DNA of 52,464 bases. It comes from Novosphingobium sp. UBA6272 (GTDB taxonomy: Bacteria; Pseudomonadota; Alphaproteobacteria; Sphingomonadales; Sphingomonadaceae). The stretch is taken from contig NZ_DJUW01000018.1 in the NCBI RefSeq assembly GCF_002440635.1, forward strand, positions 1 through 52,464, given 5' to 3'. The notes under the pieces were generated by a model that saw only the letters and a program-made list of their open reading frames with translations, was not told the origin of the DNA and did not search any database. This document shows, one piece after another, positions 1-7,516 of this stretch (its first letter is position 1; the number at the start of each line of letters is the position of its first letter). The position numbers were made by a program, and so were the translations under genes.

Positions 1-392
1 GCCTCGGGCTGGTAATAGTCGTAGTAGGAGACGAAATATTCGACCGCGTTGTCGGGAAAGAAGCTCTTCATCTCGCCATAAAGCTGCGCGGCGAGGATCT
101 TGTTGGGGGCGAGGATCAGCGCGGGCCGCTGCGTCGCCTCGATCACCTGGGCCATGGTGAAGGTCTTGCCCGATCCGGTAACGCCGAGCAGCACCTGCGT
201 TGCCTCGCCATTGGCAATGCCCTCCACCAGCTCAGCGATGGCAGTGGGTTGGTCGCCGGCGGGCTGGTATTCTGAGACAATCCGAAACGGCTTCTGCGCC
301 AGCGCCTTCTCCGGCCGCGCGGGCTTGTGCGGGGTGAAGCTTTGGGAGGTGTCGGGTTCTTCGAGGCCCCGGCGGATTATGAGCTCAGCCAT
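1..392 (-). CDS. uvrB: UvrABC excision nuclease subunit B, N-terminal part (runs off the window)
   Basis: UvrB is the damage-verifying helicase-like subunit of nucleotide excision repair. It receives damaged DNA from UvrA and positions UvrC for incision. About 130 residues are visible, from an ATG at 392. Walker A (GVTGSGKT) lies at residues 70-77, LILAPNKILAAQL follows at about 92-104, and the start of the DNA-clamping beta-hairpin (YFVSYYDYYQPE) at 119-130. Walker A sits about 30 residues later than in E. coli UvrB, so there is an N-terminal extension before the conserved FRIVSEYQPAGDQP segment; such extensions are common in alphaproteobacteria. The rest of the gene lies left of base 1. A candidate SOS box sits just upstream. 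The identification is secure. Confidence 0.97.
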   Translation of the reverse strand, partial: MAELIIRRGLEEPDTSQSFTPHKPARPEKALAQKPFRIVSEYQPAGDQPTAIAELVEGIANGEATQVLLGVTGSGKTFTMAQVIEATQRPALILAPNKILAAQLYGEMKSFFPDNAVEYFVSYYDYYQPE

Positions 393-408
393 GGCAAGGG
401 TTATGGGG

Positions 409-423
409 GTTTATGGTTTGTTC
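409..423. promoter_or_regulatory. Candidate alphaproteobacterial SOS (LexA) box of uvrB
   Basis: GTTT-N7-GTTC (409-412 and 420-423) differs by one base from the GTTC-N7-GTTC direct repeat known as the LexA site of alphaproteobacteria. It begins 17 bp upstream of the uvrB start, where it could block transcription. Position and match are seen; LexA binding is inferred. Confidence 0.45.
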
Positions 424-549
424 TGCAATGGGGGAGGGCGTTCAAGTGCTTCGCTAAGGGTGGGGTTTGGTGTGAGTTAGTGTTGCTCGATCATCAATGC
501 CCATATAAGTATAAAAAACGTGCGTTGTTCGTAATTCGGGGAGGCCAAT

Positions 550-1413
550 TTGACGGCAATTCATCTGCTAAGATGTAAGGCTGAGCCGTTGCCACAAGGT
601 GATGCATTTTCGGAAGAGATGAGCGCTGTTGATGTCTTGATAAAGTCATTTCTTGCTCGGCCAACAGCCTCTGTCCGTCGCAATTCTACGTGGCATATTG
701 GGAACACAGTTGAATCAAAAGCTGGTTGGATCACGTTCGCGCTTGGCAGAGAAGCTGTTCTTCTGGCTCCCCAATTCGATGAAAAGTTGAGAGAGTTCAA
801 AGAGGTCGAGCAAGCACATGCACCCTTTACAGTTGGGGTATTTGATCCGCGTGATCAAACCATTGGGATTCTGATCCGTCCCGGCGTGTCTCTAAACGCT
901 CGTGAAGTCGCAGCCAAAATCGAGGCGCTTTTGGAATCAGCCGGCGTAGCTCGAAGGGCAAATCGGCAAGTAAGAGTTGACTTCATCCCAGATCCAACTG
1001 GGTTCATCGAATCAATTAGAAGCGCCCACAGAATAACGCGCTTCGAATTTTCATTCACCCTCCCGAACCCTCCGGATGATAACAAGTACATTCAAAGGCC
1101 CCTGAAAGAATTTGCCGCAAAGGCAGGGGCTGTAGAGGGCAAGGCGGCATTCAAGGGGGACAACCTTGATAAAGACGAGATCGAAGAGGTCTCGATTGCA
1201 GTTGCGGCTAGCGGTGATGATGCAACTGCCAACATACAATCTTCGCCTAGAGCACCAATTGTCCGTAAGCGCCTGAGCGTCAATGCACTCAGAGAAGCTA
1301 TAGAATCGACCGAACTTACCGGCAAAATTGGGGGCATAGGTGCTGCGATCCATCAGGCGATGCGGCGAGCTTATTCGAATCTCCGTAAGCCGCCAGAGAA
1401 TGTGTCCGAATGA
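550..1413 (+). CDS. Unknown 287-residue soluble protein, first gene of a coupled pair
   Basis: I do not recognise the family. The TTG start at 550 has a strong ribosome site (GGGGAGG, about 538-544) and is preceded by an AT-rich promoter-like stretch (TTGCTC at 483, TATAAG at 504). The protein is soluble, with no signal peptide or membrane segment. It has a mixed alpha/beta N-terminal part of about 200 residues containing FDPRDQTIGILIRPG and a charged helical C-terminal part. Base composition and codon choice are much more AT-rich than in the flanking genes, which suggests recent acquisition. Its stop overlaps the next start (ATGA), so it is translationally coupled to the membrane protein at 1410. 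A cytosolic sensor plus membrane effector arrangement, as in several phage-defence pairs, is possible but is inference from architecture only. Confidence 0.75.
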   Translation: MTAIHLLRCKAEPLPQGDAFSEEMSAVDVLIKSFLARPTASVRRNSTWHIGNTVESKAGWITFALGREAVLLAPQFDEKLREFKEVEQAHAPFTVGVFDPRDQTIGILIRPGVSLNAREVAAKIEALLESAGVARRANRQVRVDFIPDPTGFIESIRSAHRITRFEFSFTLPNPPDDNKYIQRPLKEFAAKAGAVEGKAAFKGDNLDKDEIEEVSIAVAASGDDATANIQSSPRAPIVRKRLSVNALREAIESTELTGKIGGIGAAIHQAMRRAYSNLRKPPENVSE

Positions 1414-1964
1414 ATAAGCTTCAGCCTGCGGATGCACCGAAAGTGATAGGCTTTTGGCAGTGGCTCATGAAGCCCGATGATCAAGGCGCGATTGGCCTCT
1501 CCAACCTCTTCAATCGATGGTCCTTCGGCGGCTTCCTTTTAGCTGTAGTGTTCAGTGCTTTTTCTACGGTTGATCCTATCGGCTTAGCAAAGAACGTAGC
1601 TCTCCCTGCAACAGGTGGGTTAATCGGACTGTCATTCGCTTGGGCTGGGCGTTCATCAAGTTTGCTACAAGACAAGGAATTTTCAACATTTATTATCGAA
1701 CACGGCCCGCCGATTGAAGGTTATGTATATTCTTTTCAGCTAGCCATTCTAACAGTTGTAATATTCACGATAGTCTGTGCATCATTGTTGGCCGGAGGAA
1801 CTGGACTTACTTTTGGAGATCATCTGATTGATGTGAGAGCGAATAGATTTTATATGGCGTTTTCTGGATTTATTGCGCTTCGTGAATGTTGGGGTGCTAT
1901 TTATTTTTCAAACAAATTAACAATTCAGTTTTATAGAATAAAAAAAGAAATTAAACCAATGTAA
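1410..1964 (+). CDS. Unknown membrane protein with about four transmembrane helices, second gene of a coupled pair
   Basis: This 184-residue protein has hydrophobic segments near residues 38-56, 64-80, 105-128 and 146-167, short cytoplasmic-looking ends and a basic tail (YRIKKEIKPM). The ATG overlaps the upstream stop by four bases. The DNA is AT-rich, most strongly in the 3' half, unlike the rest of the window. No catalytic motif is visible. Small four-helix membrane proteins coded next to a soluble partner occur in abortive-infection and other defence modules (for example KwaA of Kiwa), but I see no sequence evidence tying this protein to any of them. It could equally be an unrelated island membrane protein. 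Confidence 0.75.
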   Translation: MNKLQPADAPKVIGFWQWLMKPDDQGAIGLSNLFNRWSFGGFLLAVVFSAFSTVDPIGLAKNVALPATGGLIGLSFAWAGRSSSLLQDKEFSTFIIEHGPPIEGYVYSFQLAILTVVIFTIVCASLLAGGTGLTFGDHLIDVRANRFYMAFSGFIALRECWGAIYFSNKLTIQFYRIKKEIKPM

Positions 1965-1977
1965 TACGTGTGTATTA
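1962..1977 (+). terminator. Weak AT-rich hairpin at the end of the 550-1964 pair
   Basis: TAATAC/GTATTA arms (1962-1967, 1972-1977) enclose a GTGT loop. The hairpin includes the stop codon and is followed by TTATAG. It lies between convergent genes and could serve as a weak terminator. Confidence 0.35.
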
Positions 1978-2009
1978 TTATAGCTGTAATTACGAAACCC
2001 CAAAACTCC

Positions 2010-2447
2010 CTAAGCCGCCACCTTCCACCCACCATCATCCTGCTCAGCCACAATCCGCGCCTCGCCTTCGCCCGCATCCGTATCTACCAGCCGTTCGATC
2101 ATCGCCCGGATTTGTGCGTTCCCCTGATCCTGTTCGCGCCACAGTGCGCGGATGAAGCGGTCGGCGATTTTAGGCTGGGTGCCGCGCTTTTCCCATAGGG
2201 CGACGGTCTGGGCCTCGTTGCCCAGCAGGCTGGCAAGCCGGGCCTGGCTGAGGTCCATTTCGTGGCGCAGAAAGCGCAGTTCGCTGCCCGTCAGTTTGCC
2301 GCCCTTGCTGATCAGCCCGCGCGCGATGGCGCGGTGCAGGCCGGGCAGGTCGTGGATGGCAATACCGGGGCCATAGGGGGTTTCGTGCTGGTCGAACCCA
2401 TTGGCCAGCCAGACGTTGCGCAGGCCGCATTCGCGATAGTGATACAT
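2010..2447 (-). CDS. HTH antitoxin-like protein partnered with a DUF4258 toxin
   Basis: This 145-residue protein carries an XRE-type helix-turn-helix at about residues 53-105 (LTGSELRFLRHEMDLSQARL ... VALWEKRGTQP). The N-terminal YRECGLRNVWLANGF segment recalls YgiT/MqsA-type antitoxins, but there is no full CxxC zinc knuckle. The ATG at 2447 is chosen for the AGGAAG site just upstream; a longer frame exists but would run back into the toxin gene. It lies 13 bp downstream of the toxin, giving a toxin-first order like mqsRA and higBA. It probably neutralises the toxin and binds the palindrome at 2765-2783 to repress the operon. The function is inferred from family and context. Confidence 0.8.
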   Translation of the reverse strand: MYHYRECGLRNVWLANGFDQHETPYGPGIAIHDLPGLHRAIARGLISKGGKLTGSELRFLRHEMDLSQARLASLLGNEAQTVALWEKRGTQPKIADRFIRALWREQDQGNAQIRAMIERLVDTDAGEGEARIVAEQDDGGWKVAA

Positions 2448-2460
2448 GCCTTTGCTTCCT

Positions 2461-2763
2461 TCAAAATACCGTGATGACGATCGCGCGTTTGGGCACATCG
2501 ATCGCTACGGCGACTTGCAGTTCGGTTCCTGCGGCGCGGTGCGTCACAGTGAGCTTCCAGTTCCCGTGCAGGTCCAGCGCGACGGGTTCGGCCACGATCC
2601 CGCGTTGCAGGCAGGCGAGCACCTGGGCGGTGGACACCTTGCGCTGGCGCATCCGTTGCCGCGCGTGGTGAGTGAAAATCACCCGCGCCGAATCCGAAGC
2701 GATTTCGCGCAGCAGCTTCAGCGCGGTTGCATCGTTCATCCGCAGCGGAACCGGATCGCTCAT
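2461..2763 (-). CDS. DUF4258-domain protein, probable toxin (RelE/MqsR-like fold)
   Basis: The 100-residue protein has the DUF4258 signature FTHHARQRMRQRKVS (residues 30-44), a VLACLQRGIV helix and two C-terminal strands ending VAVAIDVPKRAIVITVF. DUF4258 proteins paired with HTH proteins are commonly taken as type II toxins related to mRNA interferases. Activity here is inferred, and His32/His33 with the Arg cluster are the likely functional residues. It is the first gene of a two-gene operon with the antitoxin at 2010-2447. There is no clear Shine-Dalgarno before the ATG at 2763, and the -10-like TATAAT (2780-2775) is so close that the message may be nearly leaderless. Confidence 0.75.
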   Translation of the reverse strand: MSDPVPLRMNDATALKLLREIASDSARVIFTHHARQRMRQRKVSTAQVLACLQRGIVAEPVALDLHGNWKLTVTHRAAGTELQVAVAIDVPKRAIVITVF

Positions 2764-2764
2764 G

Positions 2765-2783
2765 ACCTATAAATATTATAGGT
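2765..2783 (-). promoter_or_regulatory. Operator/-10 region of the toxin-antitoxin operon
   Basis: ACCTATA/TATAGGT arms (2765-2771, 2777-2783) with a 5-bp spacer directly abut the toxin start. On the minus strand the element contains TATAAT, a perfect -10 hexamer. A repressor bound here would cover the promoter, the usual layout for antitoxin autoregulation. Confidence 0.6.
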
Positions 2784-3322
2784 TCGCTCCGTAGGCAAGC
2801 GGCATGTTCAGTGCGTGCCGTTCCCCCCAATTTTCCTACACCCCCAAATTCTGCGACACTTGTGACTTCGCCTGACGGGACGAGGCTTCACATGAGACTC
2901 TACCAATCGCAACGCTGTTCGATCTCCACCGCCACGGCGCGCGCGAATGCCGCCACCGGCACTGCGCCTTTCCGCAAGGTGACAATGGGTGACACGGAGT
3001 GACAGCGGGTGAAACAGTGTGACACATGTTGACGGCCTCCTTTTCCCTCGCCTGTACCCTGTCAGGTTTGTCAGGTTCCGCGGTGTGGGATCGTGCCGGG
3101 TGTGAACTTTCGGGCACCGTGCGGGCGGGCCCATGCCGTTCGTCGGGCCGCCTCGCCGCTTGGTCGGGAAGGGGCCGCCCTTGGTCGAAGCGGGGTGGCG
3201 CGGGGCGGCGGGGGCGGCTTCTATGGGCGGGCCGATCGGGCAGGGGGCTGCGTCGGGTGCGGGGAAGGGCACCGGGCGCGATTTCCCGGCCGGCATCACA
3301 ATTGTGCCGGGTGGGGAGACCT
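2784..3322. other. Non-coding 540-bp region between the TA module and the TonB-dependent receptor
   Basis: Open frames exist on both strands here but look like GC-driven shadows: they lack ribosome sites and family resemblance. The only structured element I see is the 10-bp-phased GACA array at 2981-3030. The sequence is otherwise GC-rich and unremarkable up to the receptor's ribosome site (GGGGAGA, 3313-3319). Confidence 0.5.
2981..3030. repeat. Five tandem 10-bp repeats beginning GACA or GAAA
   Basis: Units start at 2981, 2991, 3001, 3011 and 3021: GACAATGGGT, GACACGGAGT, GACAGCGGGT, GAAACAGTGT, GACACATGTT. A further GAC begins at 3031 and a T precedes each unit. The consensus is TGACA once per helical turn. 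It lies about 290 bp upstream of the receptor gene. It may be a cooperative binding site or a dispersed repeat remnant. Confidence 0.6.
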
Positions 3323-5473
3323 ATGGTTTTGAATTTGTTCGATGGCCGTGCGGTGCGCTGGCATGCCAGCCGCGCCGCACTGGCGCTGTGCCTGTCCGCT
3401 GGCCTGGCCACGCCGGCTCTGGCTCAACCGGCCGCGGGGTCGGAGCCGGCCCCCGAGCCGGTCGCGGCCGAAGCGGCAGAGGGCGGCGCGGCTCCGGCCA
3501 CCAAGGACCGGGTTACCCGTTTTGAGGCGGCCTACTTTGCCGCCTTCGCCCCCAATACCGCACTCGATATCGTCCGCCAGGTCCCCGGCTTCGTGATCGA
3601 GCAGAGCGACGAGGAAGTGCGCGGGTTCAGCGGCGCGGCGGGCAATGTCGTGCTGAACGGAGCGCGGCCTTCGTCCAAGTCGGAATCGCTGGGCGAGATC
3701 CTTTCGCGCATTCCGGCCAGCCGGGTGCTGCGGGTCGAGCTGGGCCCCGGGGATCTCTATGGCTCGGACTATGCCGGGAAAAGCCAGGTGCTCAACCTGG
3801 TGCTGTCGCAGGCGGGCGGGATCAGCGGCAATGTAAAGGGCTCGCTGACCCGCGTTCATACCGGCTGGGCGGTGCCCAATCTGGAAGGCTCGGTGCTGAT
3901 CCGCACCGGGGGATCGACCATCAACCTGTCGGCCAGCAGCGGACGCGAGGGCCAGGTCGAGGTTGGCTATGACGATGTCCGCCGAATCGCGACCGGGCAG
4001 CGGATCGAATACCGCGACAAGGTCAACACGATCTGGGAGCGGTTCCCCTCGTTCTCGGCCAGCTGGTCGCACGAGCCGAGCAGCCGCCGTTCGGAACACA
4101 TCAACCTGCGTTATGCCCCCGGGCACTTCAACCTGAAGCAGACCAACCACGTCACCCCCGCCACCGGGCCGGAGCGTGACGACCGGCTGGAGCAGGACTT
4201 CTATCCGACCCGTTACGAGATCGGCGGGGATATCGCCCGCCCGCTCGGCTCGGGCACGATCAAGTTCGTCGCGCTGGCCAACCGGCGCGACAGCAATGCC
4301 CACGATACCAGCTTCAACCGGGTGAACGGCGAGACGATCGGCGGGTTCGAGCTGCTGATCGACTCGCGCTATGACGAGGCGCTGGGGCGGCTCAGCTGGT
4401 CGGCCCCCAAGGTGGCGGGCTTCAGTTTCGAAGTGGGCAGCGAAGTGGCCTACAACCGGCTCGAGAACGCGACCGAGCTCTACGGTCTGGGCGCGGGCGG
4501 GGTGAAGACCCGGATCGACCTGCCGATCGACCGCGCGGTGGTTGATGAGGTGCGGACCGAGAGCTACCTCAACCTCGGCCGTCAACTCAGCCCGCGGCTG
4601 CGGCTGGAAAGCCGGCTGGCCTTTGAGACGTCCAAGCTTGAGGTCAGCGGCGATACCACCGCGAACCGCAACCTCAGTTACTTCAAACCGGGCGTGACGC
4701 TCGACTGGAAGGGACCCAAGGGCTGGCACGCCCAGTTCGCTGCGCGGCGGACCGTGGCGCAGCTCGATTTCTTCGATTTCCTGTCCAGCGCGGAACTGGC
4801 CAATGACCGGATCAACGGCGGTAACGCCGATCTCGTCCCGCAGCGGGCCTGGGAATTCCGCCTGACGGTGGACCGGCCAGTGCTGGGGCAGGGGGTGCTG
4901 CGGCTCGAGCTGGGGCATGACCGGGTCTCGATGCTGCAGGACCGGATCCTGACCCCGGAAGGCTTCGACGCGCCGGGCAACATTGGCAGCGGCCAGCTGA
5001 GCTTCGCGGCGGTGACGCTGGACGCGCCGCTTGACAGGCTGGGGCTGAAATCGACCCGGCTCAAACTCAACGGCACCTGGCAGACCCATTCGGTGCGCGA
5101 TCCGATTACCGGGCTCGACCGGCGCTGGAGCACCTTCCGCCCGACCTGGAACTTCGAGGCCGAACTGCGCCGCGATCTGAAGAACTGGTCCTATGGCGTT
5201 GAAGTCTATCGCAGCTCGACCAACACGATCTACCGGATCGACGAGATCGACAACTTCATGAATTCCGGTCCCTTCGTGATCGCATTTGCCGAATTCCGCC
5301 CCGACAAGAAGACCACGCTGCGGCTCGACGTCGAGAATGTAGCCAATGTCTCGGGCCAGCGGCGGCGGCTGTTCTTCGATCCAAACCGATCCGTGGCGCT
5401 GCCCGATGTCGAAGAGTTCCGCGACCGCAACCAGCACGTCGAATTCACGCTGTCGCTGAACCGGACTTTCTAG
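3323..5473 (+). CDS. TonB-dependent receptor-like outer membrane protein
   Basis: This 716-residue protein has a signal peptide ending LATPALAQ (about residue 35), a short Ala/Pro/Glu-rich linker, and a plug domain (TALDIVRQVPGFVIEQSDEE ... GDLYGSDYAGKSQVLNLVLS, about residues 70-160). A long series of amphipathic strands typical of a 22-strand barrel follows. The last residue is Phe (LSLNRTF), the usual BAM signal. The ATG at 3323 is chosen for its ribosome site and because it places the signal peptide at the N-terminus; the frame is open 297 bp further upstream. No TonB box is obvious. The ligand is unknown, and no transporter or enzyme neighbour suggests one. Confidence 0.88.
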   Translation: MVLNLFDGRAVRWHASRAALALCLSAGLATPALAQPAAGSEPAPEPVAAEAAEGGAAPATKDRVTRFEAAYFAAFAPNTALDIVRQVPGFVIEQSDEEVRGFSGAAGNVVLNGARPSSKSESLGEILSRIPASRVLRVELGPGDLYGSDYAGKSQVLNLVLSQAGGISGNVKGSLTRVHTGWAVPNLEGSVLIRTGGSTINLSASSGREGQVEVGYDDVRRIATGQRIEYRDKVNTIWERFPSFSASWSHEPSSRRSEHINLRYAPGHFNLKQTNHVTPATGPERDDRLEQDFYPTRYEIGGDIARPLGSGTIKFVALANRRDSNAHDTSFNRVNGETIGGFELLIDSRYDEALGRLSWSAPKVAGFSFEVGSEVAYNRLENATELYGLGAGGVKTRIDLPIDRAVVDEVRTESYLNLGRQLSPRLRLESRLAFETSKLEVSGDTTANRNLSYFKPGVTLDWKGPKGWHAQFAARRTVAQLDFFDFLSSAELANDRINGGNADLVPQRAWEFRLTVDRPVLGQGVLRLELGHDRVSMLQDRILTPEGFDAPGNIGSGQLSFAAVTLDAPLDRLGLKSTRLKLNGTWQTHSVRDPITGLDRRWSTFRPTWNFEAELRRDLKNWSYGVEVYRSSTNTIYRIDEIDNFMNSGPFVIAFAEFRPDKKTTLRLDVENVANVSGQRRRLFFDPNRSVALPDVEEFRDRNQHVEFTLSLNRTF

Positions 5474-5536
5474 CCCGGCTTGGCAAGCGGCCCCCGGCGC
5501 GCCACAGTCGCTCCCGCAATCAAGGGAGCAGCGACG

Positions 5537-6310
5537 ATGGGACTGGAACTGAGCCGCTCGGTGCGCGGGCTAACCGTGCTGGTGACCGGCGCGGCAAGCG
5601 GGATGGGCCGGGCGACGGCCGAAGTCTTCGCCGCCGAGGGCGCGAATGTGGCGCTGACCGACTTGTCGGCTGAAGCGGTCGAAGCAATCGCGGCAGAGCT
5701 GCGCGGCAAGGGCTTTTCGGCGCAGGGCTGGGCGCTCGATGTCGGCGATCCGGCGGCGATCCGCGCGGCGGTGGATCAGGTTGCGGCGCATTTCGGCGGG
5801 CTTGACGCGCTGGTCAACAATGCCGGGATCAGCGCCTTCTGTCCGATCGACGACGACGGCTATGATGCGGTTTGGGACCGTGCGGTGACGGTGCTGCTGA
5901 CCGCGCATCAAAGGCTGATCCGCGCCGCGCTGCCGCACCTGCGCCGTTCCGCCAGCCCGCGGATCGTCAACATCGCCAGCACCGAAGCGCTGGGGGCAAC
6001 CTCGCGTGATAGTCCCTACAGCGCCGCCAAGGCTGGGGTAACCGGGTTGACCCGCGCGCTGGCGGTGGAACTGGGCAAGGAGGGGATCACGGTCAACTGC
6101 ATCTGCCCCGGACCGATCGACACCGGGATGACCGCCAATGTCCCGCCGGGCGACAAGGCGACCTTCGCTCACCGCCGCACTGCGCTGCGCCGCTATGGCG
6201 CGCCGGAGGAGGTGGCGCACATGACGCTCAGCCTGTGCCTGCCGGCGGCAAGCTATGTCACCGGAGCGACGATCCCGGTCGATGGCGGGCTGATGGCGCG
6301 GAATGCGTGA
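5537..6310 (+). CDS. Short-chain dehydrogenase/reductase (SDR)
   Basis: A classical 257-residue SDR that should act on a hydroxyl/keto pair with NAD(P). It has the TGAASGMG cofactor loop (17-24), NNAG (94-97), catalytic Ser148, Tyr161 and Lys165 (NIAS ... YSAAK) and the PGPIDTGM segment. It ends with the usual GATIPVDGG. An Asp in the stretch VALTDLS after the second strand favours NAD. The ATG at 5537 follows AAGGGAG at 5522. It converges on an acyl-CoA dehydrogenase operon, so a fatty-acid or isoprenoid catabolic substrate is plausible, but the true substrate cannot be read from the sequence. Confidence 0.93.
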   Translation: MGLELSRSVRGLTVLVTGAASGMGRATAEVFAAEGANVALTDLSAEAVEAIAAELRGKGFSAQGWALDVGDPAAIRAAVDQVAAHFGGLDALVNNAGISAFCPIDDDGYDAVWDRAVTVLLTAHQRLIRAALPHLRRSASPRIVNIASTEALGATSRDSPYSAAKAGVTGLTRALAVELGKEGITVNCICPGPIDTGMTANVPPGDKATFAHRRTALRRYGAPEEVAHMTLSLCLPAASYVTGATIPVDGGLMARNA

Positions 6311-6322
6311 GGACATGACAAA

Positions 6323-6346
6323 GGGGGCAGCCTTTCAGCTGCCCCC
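6323..6346 (-). terminator. Hairpin terminator between convergent SDR and acyl-CoA dehydrogenase genes
   Basis: A perfect 9-bp stem GGGGGCAGC/GCTGCCCCC (6323-6331, 6338-6346) with a 6-nt loop. On the minus strand it is followed by TTTGT, so it best serves the acyl-CoA dehydrogenase operon, and it may act in both directions. Confidence 0.75.
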
Positions 6347-6373
6347 TCGATTGGTCTGCAATGATACCGTGGC

Positions 6374-7504
6374 TTACGCCGGCAGGGTCAGCGCCTCGTA
6401 GCGCTCAAGATGCCAGTCGGCCGGGCCGAACTGGTTCTCGATCATGGTGCTGCGCTTGAAATAGTGGCCGATCGCCAGCTCCATCGTGATCCCGATCCCG
6501 CCGTGGGTCTGGATCGCGTTCTGGCCGACCGCCTTGATCGAGCGCGAGACCTTGGCCTTGACCTGGCTGACCGCAGCCTTGCGCTGTTCGGCTGGCAGGT
6601 CGAGCTTGATGGTGCCCATCAGGCTCATCGAGGCGATCTGTTCGACATCGACCAGCATGTCGGCCATGCGGTGCTGCAGTGCCTGGAACTTGCCGATCGG
6701 CTGGCCGAACTGCTTGCGCTGCTGGGTATATTCGACCGTTCCCGAAAGGAGCTTGCGGGCAATTCCGGTGCCTTCGGCGCAGATCCCCACCGTGGCTTCG
6801 TCAACCACGCGTTCGATCAGGTCGATCCCGCCGGGCAGCAAAGCTTCGCCGGGGATGGCGACGTTTTCGAAATAGACTTCGGCGCCGCGGAACCCATCGA
6901 CCATGGCATAGTCGCGCATGGTGATTCCGGCGGCCTTGGCATCGACCAGGAACAGCTCGACCCCGGCGCGTTCACGCCGGCTGCCGCCGGTGCGGGCCGT
7001 GACCAGCAGGTGCGTGGCCCAGGGCGCGGCATAGACCGCAGCCTTGTGGCCATTGAGGACATAGCCCGCACCGTCGGCCTTCGCACTCGTGCCGATGTCG
7101 GCCAGGTTGTAGCGGCCCTGCGGTTCGGCATAGGCGAAGGCGATGATCGCATCGCCGGCGATGATCTGCGGGATCACCTCTGCGGCCAGGGCGCCGCCCA
7201 CTGCCGTCAGTGCGCCGCCGCCGATCACGACGGTCTGCAGCCAGGGCTCGACCGCGATGACCTTGCCCAGTTCCTCCATCATGATCGCGTTTTCGAGGTG
7301 GCCGCCACCCATCCCGCCGTATTCCTCGGCAAAGGGGGCGCAGGTCAGGCCCAGCTCGCTGGAGATCGCCTTCCAGATCCCCGGATCGCGCCCTTCCGGG
7401 TTGGCGAGCATTTTCTTGCGGGTTTCGAAATCATAGGTGTCGGCCAGGAAGCGCGCGAGGGTGTCGCGCAGCATGTCCTGCGTTTCGGTATAGCTCAGGT
7501 CCAT
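6374..7504 (-). CDS. Acyl-CoA dehydrogenase, small subunit of a heteromeric enzyme (PimD-like)
   Basis: A 376-residue FAD-dependent acyl-CoA dehydrogenase. The N-terminal helical domain (MDLSYTETQDMLRDTL, LGLTCAPFAEEYGGMGGG) is followed by the beta domain and a C-terminal helical domain with RKQFGQPIGKFQALQHRMAD and QTHGGIGITMELAIGHYFKR. The C-terminus (TMIENQFGPADWHLERYEA) does not carry the YEGT catalytic glutamate of MCAD-type homotetramers. It follows the partner at 7517-8710 with only 12 bp between, the arrangement of pimeloyl-CoA dehydrogenase (PimC/PimD) and steroid side-chain enzymes that work as alpha2beta2. The substrate is unknown; an acyl-CoA of medium length, a dicarboxylic acid or a terpenoid chain are possible. 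Confidence 0.9.
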   Translation of the reverse strand: MDLSYTETQDMLRDTLARFLADTYDFETRKKMLANPEGRDPGIWKAISSELGLTCAPFAEEYGGMGGGHLENAIMMEELGKVIAVEPWLQTVVIGGGALTAVGGALAAEVIPQIIAGDAIIAFAYAEPQGRYNLADIGTSAKADGAGYVLNGHKAAVYAAPWATHLLVTARTGGSRRERAGVELFLVDAKAAGITMRDYAMVDGFRGAEVYFENVAIPGEALLPGGIDLIERVVDEATVGICAEGTGIARKLLSGTVEYTQQRKQFGQPIGKFQALQHRMADMLVDVEQIASMSLMGTIKLDLPAEQRKAAVSQVKAKVSRSIKAVGQNAIQTHGGIGITMELAIGHYFKRSTMIENQFGPADWHLERYEALTLPA

Positions 7505-7516
7505 GTCTTCAGTTCC

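Noticed and set aside
2010..2498. Longer antitoxin frame starting upstream of 2447
   Set aside because: It would begin inside the toxin gene; the AGGAAG site fits the ATG at 2447.
2836..3411. 191-residue minus-strand frame across the intergenic region, including an ATG within the 10-bp repeats
   Set aside because: No ribosome site; low-complexity composition and the repeat itself gives a CHTVSP-type reading; I treat the region as non-coding.
3296..5437. 713-residue frame on the minus strand opposite the TonB-dependent receptor
   Set aside because: Antisense shadow of a GC-rich gene: rich in Arg/Pro/His, no ribosome site, no family resemblance.
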